Below, one piece after another: positions 35,041 to 43,698 of a stretch of 64,000 nucleotides of DNA. Source of the DNA: JBFWUW01 sp050247075 (GTDB taxonomy: Bacteria > Planctomycetota > Planctomycetia > Pirellulales > JBFWUW01); assembly GCA_050247075.1 (NCBI GenBank), contig JBFWUW010000024.1, positions 1-64,000 of the forward strand, in the 5' to 3' direction. How positions within the stretch are numbered: the first letter of the stretch is position 1; the number at the start of each line of letters is the position of its first letter. The notes under the pieces are model-generated. The model saw only the letters and a program-made list of their open reading frames with translations, searched no databases and was not told where the DNA came from. Both the position numbers and the translations under genes were made by a program.

Positions 35041-36114
35041 CTACGCCGTGCGGGCTAGTCTTCGACTTCGCCAGACCAAAGGCAGCACCACCATCGCGGC
35101 CAGGGCGAATAGGGCCAGGTCGCCGGGTACGGGCGTTGAGACGTAGTGTACGACCGGCGGCCGTTGCAACTCATCTTGCTGCGCGCTGGGAGCAAAATAG
35201 AGATCGGCCGGCGCTATTTCGTAGGGCCAATGGTCCTCGAATTCCGTCAGCCACCACTGCGTCGGGCCGGTTGCTTCCGGCAACCGTAAGAGTTGCAGAA
35301 TCTTCTGGCGATTCTCGTCGCTCAATTTGCCGGCCCAGGCGGCCTGGCCGGTCCAAGGCCGCGCTGGGGTTAACTCGCCGTCGTACCGGGCCTCGCCCAG
35401 AAAATAGATCCGCAACAGCCGACTGCTCGCGCCCAGCGTTTCGGCCGATTGGCTGGAGTCGGGCTCGCGATAGGGGAACAGCGGCCGGTCGGTCTGGAAG
35501 GATATCCGCAGGGCGGCGGCAGCCACCTGTCGGTTTTCCGCCTGCGATTCATCCTTGGCTACCTTGAGGGCTGTAAACTTCCAGTTTTGTTCGACATACG
35601 GCTTCGCCCAGGCTTCGACTTCCGGCGAAAAGGCATAGCCGTTCTCCCGCAGCCAATCGACCAAGGCGGTTGTGGAGTCGGATTCCAATACCACGGCGGC
35701 GAAGCCCGCGACTTGCTTCTCCTCCAACACGCGGACCGCTTCTTTCGTGGTAGGTGCGGCAAGGGGCGGCGCGGAACCGCACCCGCACCCCAGGCCCTGC
35801 CTTGGCCGAGAGACAAGCCGGACTTCGGGCGCGGTGATCGCGGCCAAAAACGGAAACGCGGCATTGCCCGACTCTTCCAGTTCGGGCTGAGAGGGGGAAG
35901 GTACCAGAAAGCCGAAATCGTCGACCTCGCTCTTGAACGACGCCTGACGGATAAAGTGCTGCGTCTGGCGGGCTGCATCCCAAAGAATGGCCACCGTCTG
36001 GTCGGCATTGACCACTGCCCGGCCCGACGGCGGCGCAGGGCAACACGCGGGCGAGTGCGACACCATCGCCGCGACGGCGGCCAAAGGCAACGTCAACCAG
36101 GCACGAACATGCAT
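35041..36114 (-). CDS. DUF2330 domain protein
   Basis: The 357-residue protein has an N-terminal signal peptide (about 1-22, ending near SHSPAC), a DUF2330-type body (VVNADQTVAILWDAARQTQHFIRQASF, FGFLVPSPSQPEL), and a C-terminal membrane helix (DLALFALAAMVVLPLVW) with basic residues after it. It is therefore probably exported and anchored by its tail. A GCGCGS cysteine cluster lies near residue 108-113. DUF2330 has no assigned activity. The gene is alone, 273 bases after the DUF1501 gene on the same strand. Confidence 0.85.
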   Translation of the reverse strand: MHVRAWLTLPLAAVAAMVSHSPACCPAPPSGRAVVNADQTVAILWDAARQTQHFIRQASFKSEVDDFGFLVPSPSQPELEESGNAAFPFLAAITAPEVRLVSRPRQGLGCGCGSAPPLAAPTTKEAVRVLEEKQVAGFAAVVLESDSTTALVDWLRENGYAFSPEVEAWAKPYVEQNWKFTALKVAKDESQAENRQVAAAALRISFQTDRPLFPYREPDSSQSAETLGASSRLLRIYFLGEARYDGELTPARPWTGQAAWAGKLSDENRQKILQLLRLPEATGPTQWWLTEFEDHWPYEIAPADLYFAPSAQQDELQRPPVVHYVSTPVPGDLALFALAAMVVLPLVWRSRRLARTA

Positions 36115-36387
36115 TGCGGCACCCTCCGCGGGGAATCTTGGTTAGACGTACTGCTCCCTTCAATATTGGAGTCGTCGATGTTGGGAAATATTCCCGAAGA
36201 ACGGCAGTTGGCCGAGAATTGGCCAATGGACAGTCTTCTTGCCGCCCGCCCAATGAGCGTTTGCGAGGTCTTGCAACGTCAATCTTCAAAGTGCCAAGAG
36301 ATGCACCTGTGAGGTAAAGTATGCTCCTGGCTAGGGGCAACTTCTCGGAATCGATTAGCCTCGGTCGCTTTGGATGGGACGAGACGT

Positions 36388-37683
36388 TCACAGCAATTCG
36401 GTGACGTTTTCGCGTTCTTCCAACACATACCTTGGCCGGCCGGTGAAGTCGGGGAAAGTCATGGCGGGATCGATCCCCAAGTGCTGATAGACCATGCTGA
36501 TCACGTTTTGCGGACGATATGGCGCGGAAGTCACCGCTCCCGCGTGCTTGTCGGTCGCTCCGATGACTTGCCCCATGCGGTATTTACCTCCAGAAAGGAC
36601 CACGCTGTTTACCGCCGGCCAGTGGTCGCGGCCCCCCATGGAATTCACTCTCGGCGTGCGGCCAAATTCGCCCATCGCCACCACCAAGACCTTCCGCGTT
36701 AGCCCGCGATCGTGCAGGTCGTCGATCAAGGCCGAGATGGCTGCATCGTACATGGGCGCGCGGATCGATATCTGTTGCGCTAAATTCTGGTGGTCGTCCC
36801 AGTCAAACATGCGGACGACCGCGAATGGTACGCCCGCTTCCACCAATCGCCGCGCCAACAACACCCGTTGCCCCAGAATATTTCGACCGTAGCGTTCCCG
36901 CGTCTGTGAGCTTTCGGATGCGATATCAAACGCCTTTCTGGCTTGTTCGCTGGTAATCAACCGCAGCGCTTGCTCGGAGAAGGCATCCAATGCCTCGGCC
37001 TGGCGATATCCGTGCGCCAGGTGTTGAACCGACTCAAAGTCCTGGCGTAGTTTGCGCCGGTCATCCAGTCGATCTGGCGAAAGGGTGTCCAGCAACTTCA
37101 GATTTCCGACGCTGAATGCGTCACTGTTCGGATCATCGTTGACCGCGAAGTGGTGGTGTTGGACACCCAGCCAATGCGCGCCCGCATAACCATGATGCTG
37201 GGGAAGTGAGACGTAGGACGGAATGCCAGACCGCCCGATGCCCCGGACCCGCGAGACCACCGCCCCAATGCTGGGCATTTCACCGCCGCGTGCCTTGCCG
37301 CCGTCCCGCAAGTCGTAGCCCGTTTCAACGATGTGTTCCGCGATGTGGCTGGCTTGCTCGTGGTGGACCGAGCGAATGACCGCTATGCGATCGGCTCTGC
37401 TGGCCTGCCGTGGAAGCAGTTCGCAAAACTGGACGCCCGGTATGCTCGTGGCAATCGGACGAAAGTCGCCACGGTACTCCAGGGGCGCAGAGGGCTTGGG
37501 ATCGTAAGTTTCATGCTGTGCTGGGCCGCCTCCCAAAGTGATAAAAATGACCGCCGTGTCGTCAGATTCGGCAGCCATGGCCCGCATTCGCAAAACATCG
37601 GCGAGCGTTAACCCGGCCAGCGTGCCAGAAAACGCCTGAAGAAATCTACGCCGGCCATGTGCGAGAGCTTGCCTTCGTAGCAT
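36388..37683 (-). CDS. DUF1501 domain protein, second copy
   Basis: The 431-residue product from ATG 37683 (AGGAG six bases upstream) starts with the twin-arginine-like GRRRFLQAFSGTLAG. It has DUF1501 features: FITLGGGPAQHETYDPKP, GEFGRTPRVNSMGGRDHWP and SVVLSGGKYRMGQVIG. It is only loosely similar to the DUF1501 protein at 30428-31852, so the two are distinct subfamilies rather than a recent duplication. Unlike that one it has no DUF1549/1553 partner next to it. Confidence 0.92.
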   Translation of the reverse strand: MLRRQALAHGRRRFLQAFSGTLAGLTLADVLRMRAMAAESDDTAVIFITLGGGPAQHETYDPKPSAPLEYRGDFRPIATSIPGVQFCELLPRQASRADRIAVIRSVHHEQASHIAEHIVETGYDLRDGGKARGGEMPSIGAVVSRVRGIGRSGIPSYVSLPQHHGYAGAHWLGVQHHHFAVNDDPNSDAFSVGNLKLLDTLSPDRLDDRRKLRQDFESVQHLAHGYRQAEALDAFSEQALRLITSEQARKAFDIASESSQTRERYGRNILGQRVLLARRLVEAGVPFAVVRMFDWDDHQNLAQQISIRAPMYDAAISALIDDLHDRGLTRKVLVVAMGEFGRTPRVNSMGGRDHWPAVNSVVLSGGKYRMGQVIGATDKHAGAVTSAPYRPQNVISMVYQHLGIDPAMTFPDFTGRPRYVLEERENVTELL

Positions 37684-37964
37684 GTTCGCTCCTGATGGAT
37701 CGATCGGAGGAGGGAATAGAACCAACTTCGCACGGATCGGAACGGTGGTCGGCTATCCTTCAAAAGCCAAGCAAGAGAGACCACGGCATTCAAGCCATGA
37801 CTGCTTTGGTAACTAAGCACACCGTCTCGGTCAATAGTGGGGATGGATGAGGGGACATCCGAGTCGTCGAATCAATACGTCTCCGCCAGTACGGGCTGCG
37901 GATTTTAATGTATCCGAAGGGTAGGCGTTCCCAGCAGAGGACGGATCGCTGTCACCACAGCGAG

Positions 37965-38150
37965 CTAGTCGTCGTCGAAGTCGTGCCCATCTTCTAGGGT
38001 AATGCTGGTCAGCAGAGTAAGGAATGCCACGATGAAGACCGTTCCTGCGGTTGCAAGCGAATCGGAGAATACGTAGGCCAGAAGCGCACAGATTGCCGAG
38101 GCTATTCCAAAAATGAGCAATAGAACTCGCAGATAGAGGCGCCCCATCAT
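37965..38150 (-). CDS. Small two-helix membrane protein
   Basis: A 61-residue frame encodes two hydrophobic helices (LRVLLLIFGIASAICALLAYV and TVFIVAFLTLLTSI) and an acidic tail (EDGHDFDDD). This composition is unlikely by chance in a GC-rich intergenic region, so I accept it as a probable gene. No family is recognised. The ribosome site is weak, and two adjacent ATG codons could serve as start. Confidence 0.5.
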   Translation of the reverse strand: MMGRLYLRVLLLIFGIASAICALLAYVFSDSLATAGTVFIVAFLTLLTSITLEDGHDFDDD

Positions 38151-38293
38151 GGCAAGTCTAACCTAGTTCGATCAGTAGGCCTGCTTTGTGGCGTGGCCGA
38201 TCACCGACCGTACCCGCCTTTCAGTATACGAAGGCCCAGTTGCCCGGTCGCCGTTCAGCTCTTGATGACGGTAGCACCCGTAGAATATTGCCT

Positions 38294-38324
38294 CCAGGCC
38301 CCGCCCGGCAGACGGGGCCTACTG
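38294..38324 (+). repeat. Covarying hairpin repeat, copy 2
   Basis: AGGCCCCG (38296-38303) pairs with CGGGGCCT (38313-38320). The loop CCCGGCAG and the 3' flank CTACTG are the same as in the copy at 34907-34938, but TT/AA in that stem is CC/GG here. Confidence 0.75.
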
Positions 38325-38353
38325 TAGATTCTCCTCATTTCTTCTGCGCGCAA

Positions 38354-38716
38354 TTATCGCCGGCACAGGGTCATGCCTAGCAGTAGGCCCACGCCACCCG
38401 CCGCTAGTACGCTTTGCACGGGCCTGGTTCGCACGAATTCGGTGATTTGGTCCAGCCGCCTAAGGGCGGTGTCAGCCGAAAAGGTTGGCTCCGCCGTTTC
38501 GCGGGGGCGGGCTGCTGGATCGGGCGAGTATGCGGAGGCGGGCTGGCGGGCCGCAGCGGTTTGCTCCGCCGCCGCAGCGCGAAACTCTTCCATCTTCTGG
38601 CGGGCTGTCTGGCCTAGCAGCCGGCCCAATTCGGTCAGGCCTTGCCGCAGTTGCTGCACGGTGTCGCGAAGTTCATCGCCCGGCTGGCCGCCGGCATCGA
38701 AGTGGTTGTTCCGCAT
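38354..38716 (-). CDS. Tail-anchored helical protein (DUF883/YqjD-like)
   Basis: The 120-residue protein has an amphipathic N-terminal helix region (ELRDTVQQLRQGLTELGRLL), an Ala-rich, proline-containing linker, and a C-terminal membrane helix (VQSVLAAGGVGLLLGMTL) followed by CRR. This layout recalls ElaB/YqjD/DUF883 proteins, which anchor to the inner membrane by the C-terminus. Sequence identity is not clear enough to assign the family firmly. AAGGAG lies nine bases before the start. It is divergent from the secreted protein gene that begins at 38957. Confidence 0.65.
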   Translation of the reverse strand: MRNNHFDAGGQPGDELRDTVQQLRQGLTELGRLLGQTARQKMEEFRAAAAEQTAAARQPASAYSPDPAARPRETAEPTFSADTALRRLDQITEFVRTRPVQSVLAAGGVGLLLGMTLCRR

Positions 38717-38956
38717 GATCTCAAGCTCCTTGAACGGTTAAGGGGATTGGCGCGATGATATTACAGCTCCACCCGTATATTCGCTGTAACTTGTGTATTA
38801 TCGGCTGGTTTGGCCAGAACGGCAACGTCGTCGGCCTTGGCTGCTAGTTCAGGGGCGGGGGCGCGGCTACAATTAAGCCGATTGGCGGACTTTGCCCAAA
38901 GCCCCAAACTTGTTTTACCCGCACTGTTTTTTTCCCAAACCGTGGGAGCTACTCCA

Positions 38957-39499
38957 ATGAAATGCCCGCTGCCAGCGATTTTGTCCCTTGCCCTGTCGTG
39001 TTTGTTGTGGAATGGCCCCGTCGCCGCCGAGGATGCGCCCGACAATTCCATTGAAGCGGGCGACTACAAACTGGCCGCGCCAGAAGCCTGGAAGCGCGAG
39101 AAGCCCCGCAACCGCATCATCGAACAAGAATTCTCGGTCCCCGCGGCCGAAGGGGACGAAACCCCAGGCCGGATTACCATGATGTTCTCTGGCGGCTCGC
39201 TGGACGACAACCTGGACCGATGGAAGGGCCAATTCAAGCAGATCGACAAGGCCAAGGATGTCGAGAAGCACAAGATCGCCGATCTCGATCTGCATATCTT
39301 GGACATTACCGGCACGTTCGTCGATAAGCCCGCCCCTTTTGCGCCGGGCGTAGACCGTGAAGGCTACCGCATGTTGGGGGCCATCATCGAGATGGGCAAG
39401 TCCAACTACTTCATCAAATTCTACGGTCCCAAGGCGACCGTGGAGGAACATGCCGACGAATTCAAGAAGCTGCTCGACAGTTTGAAGAAGGCCGAGTAG
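38957..39499 (+). CDS. Secreted hypothetical protein
   Basis: The 180-residue product has a signal peptide (1 to about 23, ending GPVAAED). The mature part, about 155 residues, has alternating strands (YKLAAPEAWKREKP, RITMMFSGGSLDDNL, NYFIKFYGPKATVEEHADEF) and ends in a helix with KKLLDSLKKAE. This arrangement is reminiscent of PsbP/DcrB-like alpha-beta folds, but I cannot assign a family with confidence. GGGAG lies nine bases before the ATG at 38957. It is likely periplasmic. Confidence 0.7.
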   Translation: MKCPLPAILSLALSCLLWNGPVAAEDAPDNSIEAGDYKLAAPEAWKREKPRNRIIEQEFSVPAAEGDETPGRITMMFSGGSLDDNLDRWKGQFKQIDKAKDVEKHKIADLDLHILDITGTFVDKPAPFAPGVDREGYRMLGAIIEMGKSNYFIKFYGPKATVEEHADEFKKLLDSLKKAE

Positions 39500-39532
39500 G
39501 GAACTGGCCCGGAATGACTTCCGCGGTTTTTC

Positions 39533-39640
39533 TCCCGCTCTTCCTGGGAGAGGGCCGGGGTCAGGGTTCCCGCGTGCTGGAAGATCGTTCGTCGCGTCCC
39601 CTCTCCCCAACCCTCTCCCGGAGTACCGGGCGAGGGAGTT
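39533..39640. repeat. Dispersed GC-rich palindromic element, left copy
   Basis: The right part holds CCCTCTCCCGG-AGTA-CCGGGCGAGGG (39611-39636), an 11-bp hairpin stem with one mismatch. The left part, CTGGGAGAGGGCCGGGGT, matches the other end of the element at 43575-43682. The two copies are inverted relative to each other and flank the NTPase and acylase genes. Confidence 0.75.
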
Positions 39641-39719
39641 ATTAATTGAATCCGTTTCGGACCATTTCCTCAGGACCGACCGAAGAGTAACTCTTCCATA
39701 GCCCTCGTTTCAAGACCGC

Positions 39720-41198
39720 ATGAAAATCCAGTCGTTCCTCGAACATCACGGCATTGCCTCCAACCCTTTCACGGAGGAAGACGCGCAGACCGATCCCGTG
39801 TTCAAGGATCACTGCATCGGCAATACGTACCATCCGGTTTGGGATAAAGTCTACGGCGATCCGGGCGATCCCTCGACCTCGCTGGTTTTTGGCGAGAAGG
39901 GTGCCGGCAAGACCGCGTTGCGATTGCAGATCGTGCGGCATATCGACGAGCACAACCGGCAGCATCCGGCCGAGCGGATTTTCGTCATTGAGTACGATGA
40001 CTTCAATCCGTTTCTCGACCGCTTCCGCGGCACCTTCAGCCCGCGCCAACAGCGCGCCGATAAAGTGCTCGCCCAGTGGAAGCTGTGGGACCACATGGAC
40101 GCCATCTTGTCGCTGGGGGTTACGCAACTGGTTGATCGGCTGATCGGCAAGGGCGAAAAGAGCGAGGCCGAAGCGAATCCGCGTACCCGGTTGGACCGCT
40201 TGCAGTCCCGCGACTTGATGCTGCTGACTGCCTGCTACGACCAGTCCCCTAGCGAGTCGTTCAAGAAGCGGTGGAAGCGGCTGGCCAGCAAAGTCAAATA
40301 CCGCACCTGGGCCAGCAAATGGCGGGTAGCCCTGGGTACGGCGGTGACGGTTGGCGTGTTCGTTTTGGTGGCACTTCTGCAGAAGTGGGATTGGCTGGAA
40401 AGCCCTTGGATTTACCTGGCGGCCGCCGCCGGTTGGATTCCCTGGGGTGTGCATGCCTGGCACTGGCATTGGCGTGCCCGCCGCATGGCCAAACAACTGA
40501 AGGTGGTGCAGCGCGAAACCAGCCCCCTGCGGCAAGTGCTGGGGAGTTTTCGCTCCGGTGATATCGCCAGCCAGCCGCTGCCCGACAAAGACCGCACCGA
40601 CGACCGCTACGAACTGCTAACCAAGTTCCAACAGTTGCTCAAGTCGCTGGACTATGCCGGCATCGTGGTGCTGGTCGATCGCGTGGACGAACCCGACTTG
40701 ATCAATGGTTCGTCGGAACTTATGCGCACGCTGATCTGGCCGATTTTGGATAACAAGTTTCTCAAGCACCAAGGGATTGGCTTTAAGCTGCTGTTGCCGA
40801 TCGAGCTGTCGTATTACATTCAGCGCGAAGACCGCGATTTTCACCAACGAGCCCGGCTGGACAAGCAAAACATGATCCCCTCGCTCGATTGGACGGGCGA
40901 GGCACTCTACGATGTGGCCAACGCCCGGCTGAAAGCCTGTGCCCAGCCCGGCAAGCAGCCCTCGCTGAGCGAACTGTTCGACGCCAACGTGGGGGACCGC
41001 CGCCTGATCGACGCCTTGCGCAGCCTGCGCGTGCCGCGGCACATGTTCAAGTTCATGTACCGGCTGCTGGTAGCGCATCTCAACGCCCACACCGACGAAG
41101 ACCCGGCCTGGCAAATCTCGTCCTCTACGTTTGAGTCGGTCCTGGCCGTCTACATGCGCGACCAAGACGCCGTGGAGCGCGGCGTGGGGGCAGGGTAA
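39720..41198 (+). CDS. Membrane P-loop NTPase, KAP-like
   Basis: The 492-residue protein has Walker A GEKGAGKTALR (58-68), two membrane helices (about 203-220 and 231-246), and Walker B GIVVLVDRVDEPDL (Asp320, Asp323, Glu324). Insertion of membrane helices between Walker A and Walker B is a hallmark of KAP NTPases, a group that includes PifA of plasmid F (phage exclusion) and eukaryotic Kidins220. Lys64 and the Walker B acids are intact, so ATP hydrolysis is expected. The C-terminal part (about 370-480) is helical. It precedes the acylase gene by 116 bases. Which process it serves is unknown. Confidence 0.75.
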   Translation: MKIQSFLEHHGIASNPFTEEDAQTDPVFKDHCIGNTYHPVWDKVYGDPGDPSTSLVFGEKGAGKTALRLQIVRHIDEHNRQHPAERIFVIEYDDFNPFLDRFRGTFSPRQQRADKVLAQWKLWDHMDAILSLGVTQLVDRLIGKGEKSEAEANPRTRLDRLQSRDLMLLTACYDQSPSESFKKRWKRLASKVKYRTWASKWRVALGTAVTVGVFVLVALLQKWDWLESPWIYLAAAAGWIPWGVHAWHWHWRARRMAKQLKVVQRETSPLRQVLGSFRSGDIASQPLPDKDRTDDRYELLTKFQQLLKSLDYAGIVVLVDRVDEPDLINGSSELMRTLIWPILDNKFLKHQGIGFKLLLPIELSYYIQREDRDFHQRARLDKQNMIPSLDWTGEALYDVANARLKACAQPGKQPSLSELFDANVGDRRLIDALRSLRVPRHMFKFMYRLLVAHLNAHTDEDPAWQISSSTFESVLAVYMRDQDAVERGVGAG

Positions 41199-41314
41199 AG
41201 GGAGTGGGGAGTGTTGAATGGTGAATGTCGGCCGCGGGTGCCTAGCGGCAACCTAAGATTGATTTGTTACAATGGGTGGCTTTCCCTGTTGTCTCATTGA
41301 TCAATCAGGCGGAC

Positions 41315-43549
41315 ATGAAGCCCCTGCCACTGCGCATCAAGCATGCGCGACGCAAGTTTTCGGCGGCCCGCGACGAGAATGGCGTGCCCCATATCGAGGC
41401 CAGTTCCTGGCGCAATGCGCTGTATGGGCTGGGCTATTTGCATGCGCTCGACCGGCCGACGCAGATGTTGTTTTCGCGGGCGGTAGCCGGCGGGCGCTCG
41501 GCGGAATGGATTGCCGACAAGCCGGAACTGGCCGAGACCGACCGGTTTTTTCGCCGCGTGGGGCTGGCCCGCTATCTGGACCGCGAGGTCGATCGGCTCG
41601 ACGATGGCGCCTTTGGCGACATGACCGCCTACTGCGAGGGAGTCAATGACGGCCTGAAGCAATCGGGGCGTTCCCTGGCGATGTGGGCCACTGGTTTCAA
41701 AAAGCAGCCGTGGGACCAACGCTCGGTCTTGCTGATTGGCAACCTGCTCAATTTTGGCGGGTTGGCCGTTGGCCAGCAGCAGAACGAACGCCTGCTGATG
41801 GATCTCATCCAGGCTGGCGTGGCCGATGACCGCCTGCGCGAACTGTTTGAGCCGTTGCTGGACAATGCTGATTTTGACCTGTTGCGAACAGTCAAGATCG
41901 CCAACCGGCTGTCGGACGAAGCCCTGGAGCTAATTGCCGATCTGCCGCGGCTGGTTGGCAGCAATGCCTGGGCTATTTCGCCCAGCCGCAGCGCCAGCAA
42001 TTCAGCGTTGCTAGCCAGCGACCCTCATCTAGAGGTCAACCGCTTGCCGGCCATCTGGTACGAAGCGGTCCTCAGTTGGCGGAACGATTACCTGATGGGG
42101 GCCACGCTGCCAGGCTGCCCCAATTTCGCCATCGGCCGCACCCCGCGGCTGGCCTGGGGCGTGACGTACCTCAAGGGAGATACCAGCGACTACTTTGTGG
42201 AGGATTGCCGAAAAGGCCCCAACGGCTGGCAGTACCGCCGTGGCGAGGAGTGGCGCGACATGCAGGTCCGCGTCGAGACCTTGCTGCGCAAAGGAGGCCC
42301 CACCGAGACACTGCGGGTCTATCATACGCCGCAGGGGACGATCGAAGGTGATCCGGAAGAGACCGGCCCGGGCAACTATTTAGCCGTGGCCTGGACGGGC
42401 GAGAGCGAAGGGGTCGGGGCATCGATGGCCACCTGGTTATCGCTGCCGGTCTGTGCTAACGTCCGCGAGGCGATGGATGTCGTCCGCGATTGTCCCCAGC
42501 CGACGCTGGTTTGGGTCTTCGCCGACCGCCAAGGGCACATCGGCACGCAGGCCAACGGGCGTTTTCCGGTGCGGCGGGATGGAGTCAATGGCCTTTACCC
42601 CGTGCCCGCCTGGGACGAAGCCAACCATTGGCAAGGTTGGATTTCGACCCGGTCGCTGCCGCGGAGTTACGACCCGCCCGAGGGCTTTGTGGCATCGGCC
42701 AACGAGGATATCAATCCCACCGATGGTCCCTTGCTCAGCAGCTACCACCTTTCGTCGTACCGCAAATGGCGGATTGCCGAGCGGCTGCGCGAGCTGCCCC
42801 GCGCCACCCTGCGCGACATGCAGATCCTGCAATACGATGTAGTCAGCACGCAAGCCCGCGAGCTGCTGAAGGTGTTTCTGCCGCACCTGCCCGACGGCCC
42901 CCTCAAGCAGCGTTTGGCGGCCTGGAACCTGAGTTACGATCCGGCCAGCCAAGAGGCGACGTTATTTGCGCGGCTCTACCGTAACGTGCTGTTGGAAATC
43001 TTTGGCCAAGATACCGCCAAGGATGGCGGCATTGGCTGGCGGAGGATTTTGTATCTCTGTTCGCGGGCCGGCTTTTCGATGATGGTCGTCTCGGCGATCG
43101 ACCGGCTGCTGCATAAAGAACATTCCACATGGTGGCGAAAGCGCGACAAGGGAGACATGATCCGCCTGGCTGCGGAAAAACTGGCGACGGAGGCCGACCA
43201 GACATGGGGCGTGACCAACGCCTTTTCGTTCACCAACCGGTTCTTGGCGGCTCCCCGCATGGGACGGGCCTTAGGCCTTCACACGGGCGACTTGCCGATG
43301 CCAGGCTGCCACGCCACACCCTTTCAGGGGCACTTGCTGCGCTCGGCCACGCGGGAAACAACCTTCGCCCCCAGTTACCACTTTGTGACCGATCTGGCCA
43401 GCGACGAAGCCTGGACCAACCTTCCTGGCGGTCCCAGCGAGAGCAGTTTTTCCAAGTGGTATAAGAATGACATACCACGCTGGTGCGCCGGCGATTACAA
43501 GCAGTTAGCGGTGTTGAAAGACGAACCGCCCGAAAAGAAATCGTTGTAG
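41315..43549 (+). CDS. Penicillin acylase family (Ntn) hydrolase
   Basis: The 744-residue protein matches the penicillin/AHL acylase family. RDENGVPHIEASSWRNALYG is the alpha-chain start and RLVGSNAWAISPSRS holds the N-terminal-nucleophile Ser216. Later, FAIGRTPRLAWGVTYLKGD and NEDINPTDGPLLSSYHLSSY are beta-chain motifs. The family cleaves amide bonds after self-processing. No signal peptide is visible at ATG 41315 or in the 17-residue extension to 41264, which is unusual because relatives are mostly periplasmic. It ends inside the arm of a palindrome (43546-43558). Confidence 0.88.
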   Translation: MKPLPLRIKHARRKFSAARDENGVPHIEASSWRNALYGLGYLHALDRPTQMLFSRAVAGGRSAEWIADKPELAETDRFFRRVGLARYLDREVDRLDDGAFGDMTAYCEGVNDGLKQSGRSLAMWATGFKKQPWDQRSVLLIGNLLNFGGLAVGQQQNERLLMDLIQAGVADDRLRELFEPLLDNADFDLLRTVKIANRLSDEALELIADLPRLVGSNAWAISPSRSASNSALLASDPHLEVNRLPAIWYEAVLSWRNDYLMGATLPGCPNFAIGRTPRLAWGVTYLKGDTSDYFVEDCRKGPNGWQYRRGEEWRDMQVRVETLLRKGGPTETLRVYHTPQGTIEGDPEETGPGNYLAVAWTGESEGVGASMATWLSLPVCANVREAMDVVRDCPQPTLVWVFADRQGHIGTQANGRFPVRRDGVNGLYPVPAWDEANHWQGWISTRSLPRSYDPPEGFVASANEDINPTDGPLLSSYHLSSYRKWRIAERLRELPRATLRDMQILQYDVVSTQARELLKVFLPHLPDGPLKQRLAAWNLSYDPASQEATLFARLYRNVLLEIFGQDTAKDGGIGWRRILYLCSRAGFSMMVVSAIDRLLHKEHSTWWRKRDKGDMIRLAAEKLATEADQTWGVTNAFSFTNRFLAAPRMGRALGLHTGDLPMPGCHATPFQGHLLRSATRETTFAPSYHFVTDLASDEAWTNLPGGPSESSFSKWYKNDIPRWCAGDYKQLAVLKDEPPEKKSL

Positions 43550-43698
43550 GAGGCGATTCCATCGCCGATCCGCATGGCTCCCTCTCCCGGTACTCCGGGA
43601 GAGGGTTGGGGAGAGGGTGAAATGCCGAAAGATGGCCCCAGCAACAAACCCTCACCCCGGCCCTCTCCCAGAGGGAAAGGGGGAAAATCGCCTCCTAC
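43546..43698. repeat. Large palindrome between convergent genes, right copy of the GC-rich element
   Basis: The outer arms GTAGGAGGCGATT (43546-43558) and AATCGCCTCCTAC (43686-43698) are perfect complements. Inside is CCCTCTCCCGG-TACT-CCGGGAGAGGG (43580-43605), an 11-bp perfect stem, and the reverse-oriented partner of the 39533-39640 element. The stop codons of both flanking genes fall in the outer arms. Confidence 0.85.

Noticed and set aside
30428..37683. Recent duplication of the DUF1501 genes
   Set aside because: The two proteins share only family-level motifs and differ in length and context, so they are separate subfamilies.
39720..43549. A confirmed anti-phage system
   Set aside because: The KAP-like architecture is suggestive, but no other defence gene, nuclease or toxin is nearby, so this remains only a hypothesis.
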